Part shown: in pieces, positions 26,772-35,525 of the stretch
How the letters are laid out: every line of letters starts with the position of its first letter
Position numbering within the stretch: the first letter of the stretch is position 1
NCBI GenBank assembly: GCA_050485405.1
Contig: JBJHBI010000016.1
Span: 1 to 64,000 of the forward strand
Reading direction: 5' to 3'
DNA from: Saliniramus sp050485405
GTDB taxonomy: Bacteria; Pseudomonadota; Alphaproteobacteria; Rhizobiales; Beijerinckiaceae
DNA length: 64,000 nucleotides
Position numbers and translations under genes: made by a program
The notes under the pieces: model-generated
Database searches by the model: none
Seen by the model: only the letters and a program-made list of their open reading frames with translations
What the model was told of the DNA's origin: nothing

Positions 26772-28127
26772 CTATTCGGCGTCCAGCCCGACCCGTTCGA
26801 GGAACTGCTCCAGCCAGTGAATATCATAAATGCCGTTCTGGACATCCTGATTGCGCACCAGCGTGCGAAACAGCGGCAATGTGGTGTCGACGCCCTCGAC
26901 GACGAACTCGTCCAGCGCCCGGCGCAGACGCATCAGACATTCGTTGCGCGTGCGCCCGTGCACGATCAGCTTGCCGACGAGCGAATCGTAGTGCGGCGGA
27001 ATGCGGTAGCCCTGATAGGCGGCCGAATCGACGCGCACACCGAGCCCGCCCGGCGTGTGGAACTGGCTGATCGTCCCCGGCGAGGGCCGGAAAGTCGCGG
27101 GATGCTCGGCATTGACGCGGCATTCGATGGCATGCCCGAACAGGTTGACCTCGTCCTGCGTCACCGAGAGATCGGCGCCCGCCGCGATCCGGATCTGCTC
27201 GTTGACGAGATCGACCCCAGTGATCATCTCGGTCACGGGATGCTCGACCTGGATGCGGGTGTTCATCTCGATGAAGTAAAATTCCCCGTTCTCGTAGAGG
27301 AACTCGATCGTGCCGGCGCCGCGATATTGCAGGTCCTGCATCGCCTTGGCGCAGATATCGCCGATGCGCGAGCGTTCCGCGTCGTCGAGTGCGGGAGAGG
27401 GGCTCTCCTCCCAGACCTTCTGGTGACGACGCTGCAAGGAGCAGTCGCGCTCGCCGAGATGGATGGCGCCGCCCTTGCCGTCGCCGAGGATCTGGATCTC
27501 GATATGGCGCGGCTTCTCGAGATATTTCTCCATATAGACCGCGTCGTCGCCGAAGGCGGCGGCGGCTTCCGTGCGCGCCGTCGTATAGGCGTGTTCGAGC
27601 TCGGTCTCGTCGCGCGCCACCTTCATGCCGCGCCCGCCGCCGCCGGAAGCGGCCTTGATCAGAACGGGATAGCCGATCTCGGCGGCGATCCGCAGCGCGT
27701 CATCCGCCGTCTCGATGCCACCATCGGAGCCGGGCACGCAGGGAATGCCGAGGCGTTTTGCCGTGCGCTTGGCCTCGATCTTGTCGCCCATGATGCGGAT
27801 ATGCTCCGCCTTGGGGCCGATGAAGGCGATGTTGTGGTCCGAGAGCACTTCGGCGAAGGCGGCATTCTCGGAGAGGAAGCCGTAGCCGGGATGCACCGCA
27901 TCCGCACCGGTGATCTCGCAGGCGGCGATCAGGGCGGGGATGTTGAGATAGGAATCGCGCGCGGCGGGCGGGCCGATGCACACGCTCTCGTCGGCGAGGC
28001 GCACATGCATGGCATCCGCATCCGCCGTGGAATGCACCGCCACCGTGGAGATGCCGAGTTCCTTGGCCGCGCGCAGGATGCGCAGTGCGATTTCACCGCG
28101 ATTGGCGATCAGGATCTTGTCGAACAT
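26772..28127 (-). CDS. accC: Acetyl-CoA carboxylase biotin carboxylase subunit
   Basis: A 451-residue ATP-grasp enzyme that carboxylates the biotin of AccB, the first half-reaction of malonyl-CoA synthesis. It shows the N-terminal FDKILIANRGEIALRI, the ATP-binding glycine loop ASGGGGRGMKV, the EMNTRIQVEHPVTE metal/bicarbonate site and a C-terminal EGVDTTLPL region. Full length for the family. It starts 6 bp after the accB stop in the aroQ-accB-accC-aat cluster. Confidence 0.98.
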   Translation of the reverse strand: MFDKILIANRGEIALRILRAAKELGISTVAVHSTADADAMHVRLADESVCIGPPAARDSYLNIPALIAACEITGADAVHPGYGFLSENAAFAEVLSDHNIAFIGPKAEHIRIMGDKIEAKRTAKRLGIPCVPGSDGGIETADDALRIAAEIGYPVLIKAASGGGGRGMKVARDETELEHAYTTARTEAAAAFGDDAVYMEKYLEKPRHIEIQILGDGKGGAIHLGERDCSLQRRHQKVWEESPSPALDDAERSRIGDICAKAMQDLQYRGAGTIEFLYENGEFYFIEMNTRIQVEHPVTEMITGVDLVNEQIRIAAGADLSVTQDEVNLFGHAIECRVNAEHPATFRPSPGTISQFHTPGGLGVRVDSAAYQGYRIPPHYDSLVGKLIVHGRTRNECLMRLRRALDEFVVEGVDTTLPLFRTLVRNQDVQNGIYDIHWLEQFLERVGLDAE

Positions 28128-28133
28128 GTCGCC

Positions 28134-28613
28134 TCACTCGATGATGAGCAGGGGTTCGCCGTATTCGACCGGCTGCCCGTCCTCGAACAGGATGGCCGTG
28201 ACGGTGCCGGCATGGGGAGCGACGATGTCGTTGAAGGTCTTCATCGCCTCCACGAGCAGAAGCTTGTCGCCGGTCTCGACGCGGGTGCCGATCTCGATGA
28301 AGGGCTTGGCGTCCGGCGAGGCGCGGCGATAGGCCGTGCCGACCATCGGCGAGGGCACCATGCCCGGATGATCCTTGGGATTGAGCGCCGCGACCGGGGC
28401 GGGCTCGGCCCTGGTTTCGGCGGGCGCGCTCGCCGCCGGTGCGGGCGCATGCGCCGCAGCCGGCGCGGGGACATGGACCATCTGCGTGATCTGGCGCGCC
28501 ACGCGGATGCGCAGATCCCCTTTCTCGACCTCGATCTCGGTCAAATCCGTTTCCGAAATCAATCCGGCGAGCTCTCGCACGAGTTCGGGATCGAAGGGGT
28601 TTTTCGTGGCCAT
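28134..28613 (-). CDS. accB: Acetyl-CoA carboxylase biotin carboxyl carrier protein
   Basis: A 159-residue carrier. The N-terminal helix region is followed by a Pro/Ala-rich flexible linker (about residues 48-75) and the biotinyl domain, with the biotinylated Lys125 in VEAMKTFN; the Thr after Lys is usual for alphaproteobacterial AccB. It swings biotin between AccC and the carboxyltransferase AccAD. It sits 36 bp downstream of aroQ. Confidence 0.98.
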   Translation of the reverse strand: MATKNPFDPELVRELAGLISETDLTEIEVEKGDLRIRVARQITQMVHVPAPAAAHAPAPAASAPAETRAEPAPVAALNPKDHPGMVPSPMVGTAYRRASPDAKPFIEIGTRVETGDKLLLVEAMKTFNDIVAPHAGTVTAILFEDGQPVEYGEPLLIIE

Positions 28614-28649
28614 TCTCTTGAAACTCCAGTCGGACCGCGTGGTGTCTGT

Positions 28650-29105
28650 TCAGTTCTGCGCCGTGGCGGCAATGGGGGCGAGCGTGACGAGTGCGTCGAA
28701 GCCCAGAATGTATCCGGTCTTGCCGAAGCCGCAGATCACGCCTGCACAAACGGGCGCGATGAGGGATTTATGGCGGAAGTCCTCGCGGGCGTAGACGTTC
28801 GACAGGTGGATTTCCACCACTTTCGCACCGCTGCCGCTGATCGCGTCGCGCAGGGCGACCGAGGTATGGGTATAGGCGCCGGCATTCAGGAGCACGCCCG
28901 CGCCCGCCATACCCGCTTCCTGTACCCAGCTCACGAGATCGCCTTCGTGATTGGACTGCCGGCAGGTGAGCGCGACCCCGTGCTGCGCCGCGCGAGCCTG
29001 CATCATCGCCTCGATATCGGCCAGCGTGTCCGCACCATAGATCTGCGGCTCGCGCTTGCCGAGCAGGTTGAGGTTGGGGCCGTTGATGAGGAAAATCGAC
29101 GTCAT
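28650..29105 (-). CDS. aroQ: Type II 3-dehydroquinate dehydratase
   Basis: A 151-residue dodecameric enzyme of the shikimate pathway that dehydrates 3-dehydroquinate. The N-terminus IFLINGPNLNLLGKREPQIYG contains the flexible-lid Arg and catalytic Tyr23, QSNHEGDLVSW is the second motif, and NAGAYTHTSVALRDAI carries the catalytic His. ATG 29105 gives the family length; the frame to 29171 adds an unrelated 22-residue leader. First gene of the aroQ-accB-accC-aat cluster. Confidence 0.97.
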   Translation of the reverse strand: MTSIFLINGPNLNLLGKREPQIYGADTLADIEAMMQARAAQHGVALTCRQSNHEGDLVSWVQEAGMAGAGVLLNAGAYTHTSVALRDAISGSGAKVVEIHLSNVYAREDFRHKSLIAPVCAGVICGFGKTGYILGFDALVTLAPIAATAQN

Positions 29106-29300
29106 GCTCAGCGCTACGGGCTCCGGGGACGGCTGCGCGCGCTCGGGTGGCGCAACCTGCGCGCTCTCCATAACCGCAGAAGCGCTTCGCGAAAAGGGTT
29201 TTTCGCCCCATCGACCCGCAATAGCACCGCCATCCCCCCGATTTCCGGGGAGGGCGCATTGCCGCGCACCCGCCGATGACGGTCGCCGCGACGATCGCGC

Positions 29301-29582
29301 TCAGCGCTTGATTTCGATCTCGACGAAGACGATCGGCGCGTTCGTATTGTTCACGATGTTGTGTTCGATGCCGCAGGCGCGGGCATAGCTCTCGCCTGTG
29401 CGGATCTCGTAATCGCGCTCGCCTTCGCTGTCGACAACGGTCAGCATGCCGCCCTGTACGGGCACGACGGCATAGGGATAGGCGTGGCGATGCCAGCCTG
29501 TTTCCGTTGCCGGCTCGAAGGTCCAGCGCGTGATGCGCATCCTGTCGTCCTCGGCCTGCAATTCCGAAATCGCCTTGCGCAT
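29301..29582 (-). CDS. Small cupin-domain protein
   Basis: A 93-residue single cupin barrel. Motif 1 contains GWHRHAYPYAVVPVQGG, giving the two His ligands, and motif 2 includes the ARACGIEHNIVN His. It probably binds a divalent metal, but the substrate is unknown; such small cupins act as isomerases, dioxygenases or binding proteins. It lies alone between aroQ and the divergent DegP-like gene. Confidence 0.85.
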   Translation of the reverse strand: MRKAISELQAEDDRMRITRWTFEPATETGWHRHAYPYAVVPVQGGMLTVVDSEGERDYEIRTGESYARACGIEHNIVNNTNAPIVFVEIEIKR

Positions 29583-29761
29583 GGGTCTTCCTCCACGATC
29601 CGTTCCGCCGGAATCGCCCGGCGCGATCCGCCCCCGCGCCCCCGTGAACGACCGATGGAGATTACCAAAAGTTCATGTGCCGGTGAAACCCGCGTAAGCC
29701 GCCATACGTAGATTGCGGAAAAGCCACATTCACCAGATCGACCGAAACGGAGACGAACCGT

Positions 29762-30994
29762 ATGCAGATCAGGACATTCACCCGCAGGGGCGCCGGTATG
29801 GTCGGCGCGGTGGCACTCGGTGCCCTGTTGGCAGGATCGGGGCTCGGCCTCGTCGGCACCTATCCGCAGGCCGGAGCCGAACCCCTGCGCCTCGAACAGC
29901 CCGTCCAGATGCCCTCCTTCGCCGATGTCGTCGAGCGCGTGAGCCCCGCCGTGGTCTCCGTGCGCGTGACCATCGAACGCGAACAGGCCGAGCGCACCGA
30001 GACCCGGGAGCGCGGCCCCGGCGGGCCGGGCCAGCAATTCGGCATGCCCGATATCGATCCGGGCCACCCGCTCTACGAGTTCTTCCGCCGTTTCGAGGAA
30101 TTCGGCTTCGGCTTCGGCCCCGGCCCGCGTGGCGAGGAGCCCGCTCCGCAGCGTCCGCCGCGCCGTGCTGCGTCGCAGGGCTCGGGCTTCTTCATCTCCG
30201 CCGACGGCTACGTCGTCACCAACGACCACGTCGTGCGCAACGCCACGAGCGTCGAGGTCAGCCTTGGTGACGGCACGACCTTCGAGGCGGAAGTGGTCGG
30301 CAACGATCCGCGTACGGATCTCGCCCTCCTCAAGATCGACGCGCCCGATCACGAATTCCCCTATGTGGCGCTCGCCGACCAGCGCAGCCGCATCGGCGAC
30401 TGGGTCGTGGCGATCGGCAACCCGTTCGGGCTCGGCGGTACCGTGACGGCGGGGATCGTCTCCGCGGAATCGCGCGATATCGGCGCCGGCCCCTATGACG
30501 AGTTCCTCCAGATCGACGCGCCGATCAACCGGGGCAATTCCGGTGGCCCGACCTTCAACCTCTCCGGCGAGGTGGTCGGCGTCAACACGGCGATCTTCTC
30601 GCCGTCGGGCGGCAATGTCGGCATCGCCTTCGCCATTCCCGCCCACGTGACGAGCAACGTCGTCTCCGCTCTCATGGAACAAGGTGAGGTGATCAGGGGT
30701 TTTCTCGGCGTACAGATTCAGCCGGTGACCGAGGAGATCGCCGAGGCCATGGGCCGCGACGACACGCAGGGTGCGCTCGTCGCGCAGCCCCAGCCCGGAA
30801 GCCCCGCAGAGGATGCGGGCCTCGAATCCGGCGACATCATCCTTTCGGTGGATGGCTCGACCATCGCCGATCACAGGGCATTGTCGCGGAGGATCGCCGA
30901 TATCGATCCGGGCACGACCATCCTTCTGGAGATCGTGCGCCGCGGCGAGGTACGCGAAATCTCCGTCGAGATCGGGCGTCTTACCGACACCTGA
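29762..30994 (+). CDS. DegP/HtrA-type periplasmic serine protease with one PDZ domain
   Basis: A 410-residue exported serine endopeptidase/chaperone for periplasmic quality control. After a signal region (about residues 8-39) comes the trypsin-like domain with catalytic His156 (NDHVV), Asp186 (RTDLALLK) and Ser260 (GNSGGP). A Gly/Pro/Phe-rich insert at about residues 80-135 corresponds to the LA loop. Only one PDZ domain (about 300-400) fits, so it is shorter than two-PDZ DegP/DegQ and closer to DegS-like architecture, but without a clear persistent membrane anchor. The OmpR/HK pair follows 138 bp downstream and may control it. Confidence 0.93.
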   Translation: MQIRTFTRRGAGMVGAVALGALLAGSGLGLVGTYPQAGAEPLRLEQPVQMPSFADVVERVSPAVVSVRVTIEREQAERTETRERGPGGPGQQFGMPDIDPGHPLYEFFRRFEEFGFGFGPGPRGEEPAPQRPPRRAASQGSGFFISADGYVVTNDHVVRNATSVEVSLGDGTTFEAEVVGNDPRTDLALLKIDAPDHEFPYVALADQRSRIGDWVVAIGNPFGLGGTVTAGIVSAESRDIGAGPYDEFLQIDAPINRGNSGGPTFNLSGEVVGVNTAIFSPSGGNVGIAFAIPAHVTSNVVSALMEQGEVIRGFLGVQIQPVTEEIAEAMGRDDTQGALVAQPQPGSPAEDAGLESGDIILSVDGSTIADHRALSRRIADIDPGTTILLEIVRRGEVREISVEIGRLTDT

Positions 30995-31132
30995 TCCGAA
31001 GGGGGTCGGGTCGCAATCCGGGGTAACGCCCCCCGTGCCCTGGTGCGCGACCCGGCCCTTCCTTCCACGCCTCGCTGGACGTCATCCGACGGAATGATGC
31101 GCAAACGGCTGCGCTTGGGTTAGTATGCCCCC

Positions 31133-31825
31133 ATGAAGATTCTGATCATCGAAGACGATCGCGAGGCGGCGGCCTATCTCGCCAAGGGCCTGCGTGAAGC
31201 GGGCCACGGCGTCGACGTCGCCCATGACGGGCTCGACGGCTACGCCCTGGCACAGGCCGGCGGCCACGACGTGCTGATCGTCGACCGCATGCTGCCCAAG
31301 CTCGACGGGCTCTCCCTGATCCGCTCCCTGCGCGAGCAGGAGATCACCACGCCGGTCCTGATCCTCTCCGCCCTCGGCCAGGTCGACGACCGGGTGAAGG
31401 GATTGCGGGCGGGCGGCGACGATTACCTTCCCAAGCCCTATGCCTTCTCGGAGATGCTGGCCCGGATCGAGGTGCTCGCGCGGCGTGGTACCGGCAAGCC
31501 CGAGGCCGAGCCGACGCGCTACGAGGTGGGCGATCTCGTTCTCGACCGGCTCTCGCGTTCCGTCACCCGGGCTGGGCGGGTGATCGATCTGCAGCCGCGT
31601 GAGTTCCGGTTGCTCGAATATCTGATGCGCCATGCCGGGCAGGTGGTGACGCGCACAATGCTCCTGGAAAACGTCTGGGACTATCATTTCGACCCGCAGA
31701 CCAACGTCATCGACGTGCATGTCTCGCGCCTGCGCGGCAAGGTCGATCGCGGTTTCGACCACCCCATGATCCAGACGATACGCGGCGCGGGCTACATGCT
31801 GCGCGATCCGGCGAGGGACGGGTGA
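31133..31825 (+). CDS. OmpR/PhoB-type response regulator
   Basis: A 230-residue regulator. Receiver domain residues are IIEDDRE, phosphoacceptor Asp51 (LIVDRMLP), SAL switch and Lys in DYLPKPY. The winged-helix output domain covers about residues 130-225 and ends in the typical FDPQTNVIDVHVSRLRGK and IRGAGYML motifs (in part). It is directly followed by its kinase gene with no gap. The order protease-regulator-kinase resembles rhizobial DegP-linked systems such as FeuPQ, but the exact orthologue is not established. Confidence 0.95.
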   Translation: MKILIIEDDREAAAYLAKGLREAGHGVDVAHDGLDGYALAQAGGHDVLIVDRMLPKLDGLSLIRSLREQEITTPVLILSALGQVDDRVKGLRAGGDDYLPKPYAFSEMLARIEVLARRGTGKPEAEPTRYEVGDLVLDRLSRSVTRAGRVIDLQPREFRLLEYLMRHAGQVVTRTMLLENVWDYHFDPQTNVIDVHVSRLRGKVDRGFDHPMIQTIRGAGYMLRDPARDG

Positions 31826-33247
31826 GTGCGCGGCTTTCTCGACAGTCCCGCCAAGCTCCTGCGCACGACGGCCTTCAAGCTCTCGGCCTTCTATCTCGTG
31901 ATGTTCGCGGTGACGATCTTCTTCACCCTGGGCTACGTCACCTGGAACGCGCAGCGTCTCGTCAACCAGCAGATGCTCTCCACGATCGAGGCGGAAATCA
32001 CCGGTCTCGCCGAGCAGTTCGAGCGGGGCGGGCTGCCGCAACTGGTGCGTACCGTCAACCGGCGCTCGCGCAGCCCCTCGGCCTCCCTCTACCTGATCAC
32101 GACCCGTACCGGGCGCCCCGTCGCCGGCAATGTCGAGGCGCTCTCGCCGCGGCTGATGGCGGAGCCCGGAGAACATCGCATCAGTTACGAGCGGGTGCGT
32201 GGAGACGACGATGTGCAGATCCATCCGGCATTGGTGCGGGTCTATCATCTGCCCGGCGGTAACCGGCTGCTGGTGGGGCGCGACATCGAAGAGAACGAAC
32301 GCATGCGCGACGTGGTGCGGCGCGCTTTCGTCTGGTCGCTGTTCTGGGTGTTTCTCTTCGGTGGCGTCGGCGGCTGGATCGTCGCCAAGCGCCTGCTCGG
32401 GCGCGTCGAGGCGATGACGCTCACCACCCGTTCGATCATGGCCGGCGATCTCGGTGGACGCCTCGCCATCGCCGGCACCGGTGACGAGATCGACCGGCTG
32501 GCCGAGAGCCTCAACACCATGCTGGGGCGGATCGAGGAGCTGATGGCGGGGATGCGGCAGGTCTCCGACAACATCGCCCATGATCTCAAGACCCCGCTCA
32601 CCCGCCTGCGCAACCGCGCCGACGACGCCCTGCGCGAGGCGCGCACGCCGGAAGAACTGCGCGCCGCGCTCGAAGGCGCGATCGAGGAGAGCGACAACCT
32701 GATCCGCGTGTTCAACGCGCTCCTGATGATCGCGCGGCTCGAAGCCGGCAATGCCGAGGAACTCGTGCGCGATTTCGACGCGGCGGCGATCGTCACCGAC
32801 GTCGCCGAACTCTACGACGCGGTCGCGGAGGAAGCCGGCATGCGGCTCGAAGCCGAGATCGCGCCGGACCTGCCCGTGCGCGGCTCACCGGAATTGCTCG
32901 CGCAGGCGCTGAGCAATCTCATCGACAACGCCCTCAAATACGCCGCACCGGAGGCCGATAATGATGCACGCAAGGCCATCCGCCTCACGGCCCGGCGGGT
33001 GGGCGAGCGCGTGCAGGTCAGTCTGCGCGATCACGGCCCGGGGATCCCGCAAGACGCACGCGAGCGGGTCGTCCGGCGTTTCGTGCGCCTCGAGGATTCG
33101 CGCAACCGCCCCGGCTTCGGCCTCGGCCTCTCCCTCGTCACGGCGATAGCCCACCTCCACGGCGGGTCGCTGCGCCTCGAAGACGGCGCACCCGGCCTCG
33201 TCGCGATTCTGGACCTGCCGGCGGCAAAGCCGGGCGAAACACGTTGA
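31826..33247 (+). CDS. Sensor histidine kinase (HAMP, HisKA, HATPase)
   Basis: A 473-residue membrane sensor kinase. TM1 is at about residues 18-42, a periplasmic sensor loop of about 120 residues follows, TM2 is at about 166-190, then a HAMP linker. The phosphoacceptor His252 is in DNIAHDLKTPL; the N box is LIDNALKYA and the G boxes DHGPGIP and GFGLGLSLV. It begins with GTG at 31826, immediately after the TGA of the response regulator, so coupling is expected. The sensory domain resembles no ligand-binding fold I recognise. Confidence 0.94.
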   Translation: MRGFLDSPAKLLRTTAFKLSAFYLVMFAVTIFFTLGYVTWNAQRLVNQQMLSTIEAEITGLAEQFERGGLPQLVRTVNRRSRSPSASLYLITTRTGRPVAGNVEALSPRLMAEPGEHRISYERVRGDDDVQIHPALVRVYHLPGGNRLLVGRDIEENERMRDVVRRAFVWSLFWVFLFGGVGGWIVAKRLLGRVEAMTLTTRSIMAGDLGGRLAIAGTGDEIDRLAESLNTMLGRIEELMAGMRQVSDNIAHDLKTPLTRLRNRADDALREARTPEELRAALEGAIEESDNLIRVFNALLMIARLEAGNAEELVRDFDAAAIVTDVAELYDAVAEEAGMRLEAEIAPDLPVRGSPELLAQALSNLIDNALKYAAPEADNDARKAIRLTARRVGERVQVSLRDHGPGIPQDARERVVRRFVRLEDSRNRPGFGLGLSLVTAIAHLHGGSLRLEDGAPGLVAILDLPAAKPGETR

Positions 33248-33314
33248 TGCGGACATCGGACGGTGACGTCGCCGCAGCCCTTGCCATGACGAGATCGAAC
33301 CGGGAGACCCGACC

Positions 33315-33800
33315 ATGTCGACCACCGACGCAAAACGCCCGCTCACGCCCTCCGACAGGCGGATCCTGCGCGTGATCCAGGATGAGGGACGGATCACCAA
33401 TGCGGCGCTCGCGGAGAAGGTGGGGCTCGCCGCTTCGCCGTGTCTGCGGCGCCTCAAGGCGCTGGAGGAAGACGGGATCGTCGCGGGCTATCGCGCCGTG
33501 CTCGACCGCAAGGCGCTGGGTTTCGCGATCGAGGCCTTCGTGCTGGTCAAGCTCGAGCAATCCGAGCCCGGCTGGCGCACGCGGCTGATCGAGCGGCTCA
33601 ACGCTTTCGAGGAAGTGCTCGCCTGCTATGCCATGGCCGGCGAGATCGATCTACTGATCCACGTGGTCGCGCCCGACATGGACGCGTTCGGCGAGTTCAG
33701 CATGAACCGGCTCCTCACGCTGCCCGGCGTCGCCGATGTGCGCTCGAGCTTCGTCCTCGCGGCGATCACACCGCCGCGAGGCCTGCCGATTCCCGATTGA
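33315..33800 (+). CDS. Lrp/AsnC family transcriptional regulator
   Basis: A 161-residue regulator with an N-terminal HTH (ILRVIQDEGRITNAALAEKVGLAASPCLRRLKALEEDG, in part) and a C-terminal RAM/AsnC effector-binding domain (YAMAGEIDLLIHVVAPDMDAF, in part). It probably senses an amino acid. No divergent target gene is adjacent; it lies 67 bp after the kinase gene and converges with the GNAT-nitrilase gene. Confidence 0.95.
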   Translation: MSTTDAKRPLTPSDRRILRVIQDEGRITNAALAEKVGLAASPCLRRLKALEEDGIVAGYRAVLDRKALGFAIEAFVLVKLEQSEPGWRTRLIERLNAFEEVLACYAMAGEIDLLIHVVAPDMDAFGEFSMNRLLTLPGVADVRSSFVLAAITPPRGLPIPD

Positions 33801-33815
33801 CGCGAGGAGCCCGCG

Positions 33816-35426
33816 TCACGGGTTGCGGGTCTTTTCCTTGCGCCACTGCACCGAATAGAGATCGAAGCGACGGTCGCGCAGGTTCTGCACCGTCCCGGTC
33901 ATGCGGGCCTGGCGCAGGGTGTCGAGATTGAGATCGGCGATGGCGACCATCTCGACATTGGGCGTCGTATCCGCCGCGATGCCGTCCCGGTCGAAGGGGA
34001 AGTCGCAGGGCGTGACGATGCAGCTCTGGGCGTACTGGATATCCATGTTGGGCACGCCGGGCAGATTGCCGACATTGCCCGCGAGCGCGACATAGACCTG
34101 GTTCTCCACCGCCCGCGCCTGACAGCAATAGCGCACCCGCAGATAGCTCTTGCGCTCATCGGTGCAGAACGGGACGAACAGGATCTGCGCGCCCTGATCG
34201 ACCAGATGCCGGGCGAGCTCGGGGAATTCCGAATCGTAGCAGATCATCACCCCGATCGGCCCGCAATCGGTCTCGATCGTACCGACGTCGTCGGCCCCGA
34301 CGATCGACCACCAATAGGCCTCGTTCGGCGTGGGGTGGATCTTGGCCTGGGCGTGGATCGAGCCGTCGCGCAGGCAGACGTAACACACGTTGACGATGTC
34401 GCCGTCCTCGTCGAGCGTGGGATGCGAACCGCCGATGATGTTGATGTTGTAATGCACCGCGAGCCGCGAGAGCAGCTCCTTCAGCCGGTCGGTGTATTTC
34501 GTCAGCGTGGCGATGGCCTGATCGGGCGGGATCGGCTCGTTCTCGATCGAGAGCAGCTGCAGCGTGAACAGCTCGGGGAAGACCGCGAAATCGGATTTGT
34601 AATCGGCGACGACGTCGACGAAATATTCGACGTTCTCGGCGAATTCCTCGAAGGAGCGCACGCGCCGCTGCTGATACTGGATACAGGCGACGCGCACCGT
34701 ATGGGCGAGGCGTCCGCGCTGGGTCTTCGTCTTGGTGCGCCCGGCCTGCGCCTCGACGACGGCGGGGTTCCACCAGACGAGATGCACGGCGTGGCCCATG
34801 CTCTCCTTGTCGCCGGGCAGGTAGTTGCGCAGGATGCCGATCGGCTCGAATCCGTTGCGCATCTGGAAGGAGACGACCCGATCGCGCAGGGTCTGTTCCT
34901 TGACCTGTTCGAGGAAATCCTCGGGGCTCTCGACTTCCTTGCGGCGGACTTTTTGGGCGAGGCTGGGCATGCGCCCGGCAAAGACGATGCCCTTGAGCTG
35001 GTAATCCTGCGCGACCCGCTTGCGCTCGTTATAGAGGCGCTGGCCGATGCGCAGCCCCCGGAAGCGCGGATCGACCATCACCTCCATGCCGTAGAGCATG
35101 TCGCCTTCCTCGTCGTGGCGGGAGGCGTAGCCGTTGCCGGTGATCGTCACCCAGTCATGCGGCTTGAGCGCGGTCTTCTCGTCGATCAGGAAGGTGGCGG
35201 CGAAGCCGACGAGGTTGTCGTCGTAGATGGCGACGAACTGGCCCTCGGGAAAGTTCTGGATCTGGCCGCGCAACTGCGCCTGCGAATAGACCTGCATGTC
35301 GGGATAGGCGCGCCGGCACAGGGCCTGGATCGCGCGCACGTCCTTGATCTTGGCCTGCCGGACCTCGAGGCGCGGCTTGGTCTCCTTGGACTTTTCGGGC
35401 TTCGTGCGCGCAGGAGTCTTCGCCAT
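33816..35426 (-). CDS. GNAT acetyltransferase-nitrilase superfamily fusion
   Basis: A 536-residue fusion. Residues about 18-225 form a GNAT-like domain (MEVMVDPRFRGLRIGQRLYNERK is the acetyl-CoA-binding loop, in part). Residues about 242-530 form a carbon-nitrogen hydrolase domain with the Glu285 (FPELF), Lys362 (AKIHPT) and Cys396 (MICYDSE) triad. This architecture is known as a family in several bacteria, but its substrate is not. The joint enzyme may hydrolyse an amide and acetylate an amine. Start ATG 35426 has AGGA 8-11 bases upstream; ATG 35438 is the alternative. The N-terminus is Lys-rich. Confidence 0.92.
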   Translation of the reverse strand: MAKTPARTKPEKSKETKPRLEVRQAKIKDVRAIQALCRRAYPDMQVYSQAQLRGQIQNFPEGQFVAIYDDNLVGFAATFLIDEKTALKPHDWVTITGNGYASRHDEEGDMLYGMEVMVDPRFRGLRIGQRLYNERKRVAQDYQLKGIVFAGRMPSLAQKVRRKEVESPEDFLEQVKEQTLRDRVVSFQMRNGFEPIGILRNYLPGDKESMGHAVHLVWWNPAVVEAQAGRTKTKTQRGRLAHTVRVACIQYQQRRVRSFEEFAENVEYFVDVVADYKSDFAVFPELFTLQLLSIENEPIPPDQAIATLTKYTDRLKELLSRLAVHYNINIIGGSHPTLDEDGDIVNVCYVCLRDGSIHAQAKIHPTPNEAYWWSIVGADDVGTIETDCGPIGVMICYDSEFPELARHLVDQGAQILFVPFCTDERKSYLRVRYCCQARAVENQVYVALAGNVGNLPGVPNMDIQYAQSCIVTPCDFPFDRDGIAADTTPNVEMVAIADLNLDTLRQARMTGTVQNLRDRRFDLYSVQWRKEKTRNP

Positions 35427-35525
35427 CTGTCTCGTCATCCTTTTCGAATTGGGTCGCGATACGGGGAGTGTATCACACGGGTCAAGCTTAACGTTTCTGA
35501 CGCCGATTCGTTCGTCATCGGGCAC

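Noticed and set aside
26151..29279. A 1042-residue plus-strand open frame over the aat-accC-accB-aroQ cluster.
   Set aside because: It is the antisense shadow of four well-identified genes; its translation is low-complexity and matches no family.
33799..33817. A 6-bp GC hairpin as terminator between Lrp and GNAT-nitrilase genes.
   Set aside because: Short stem overlapping the stop codons and no clear T-tract.
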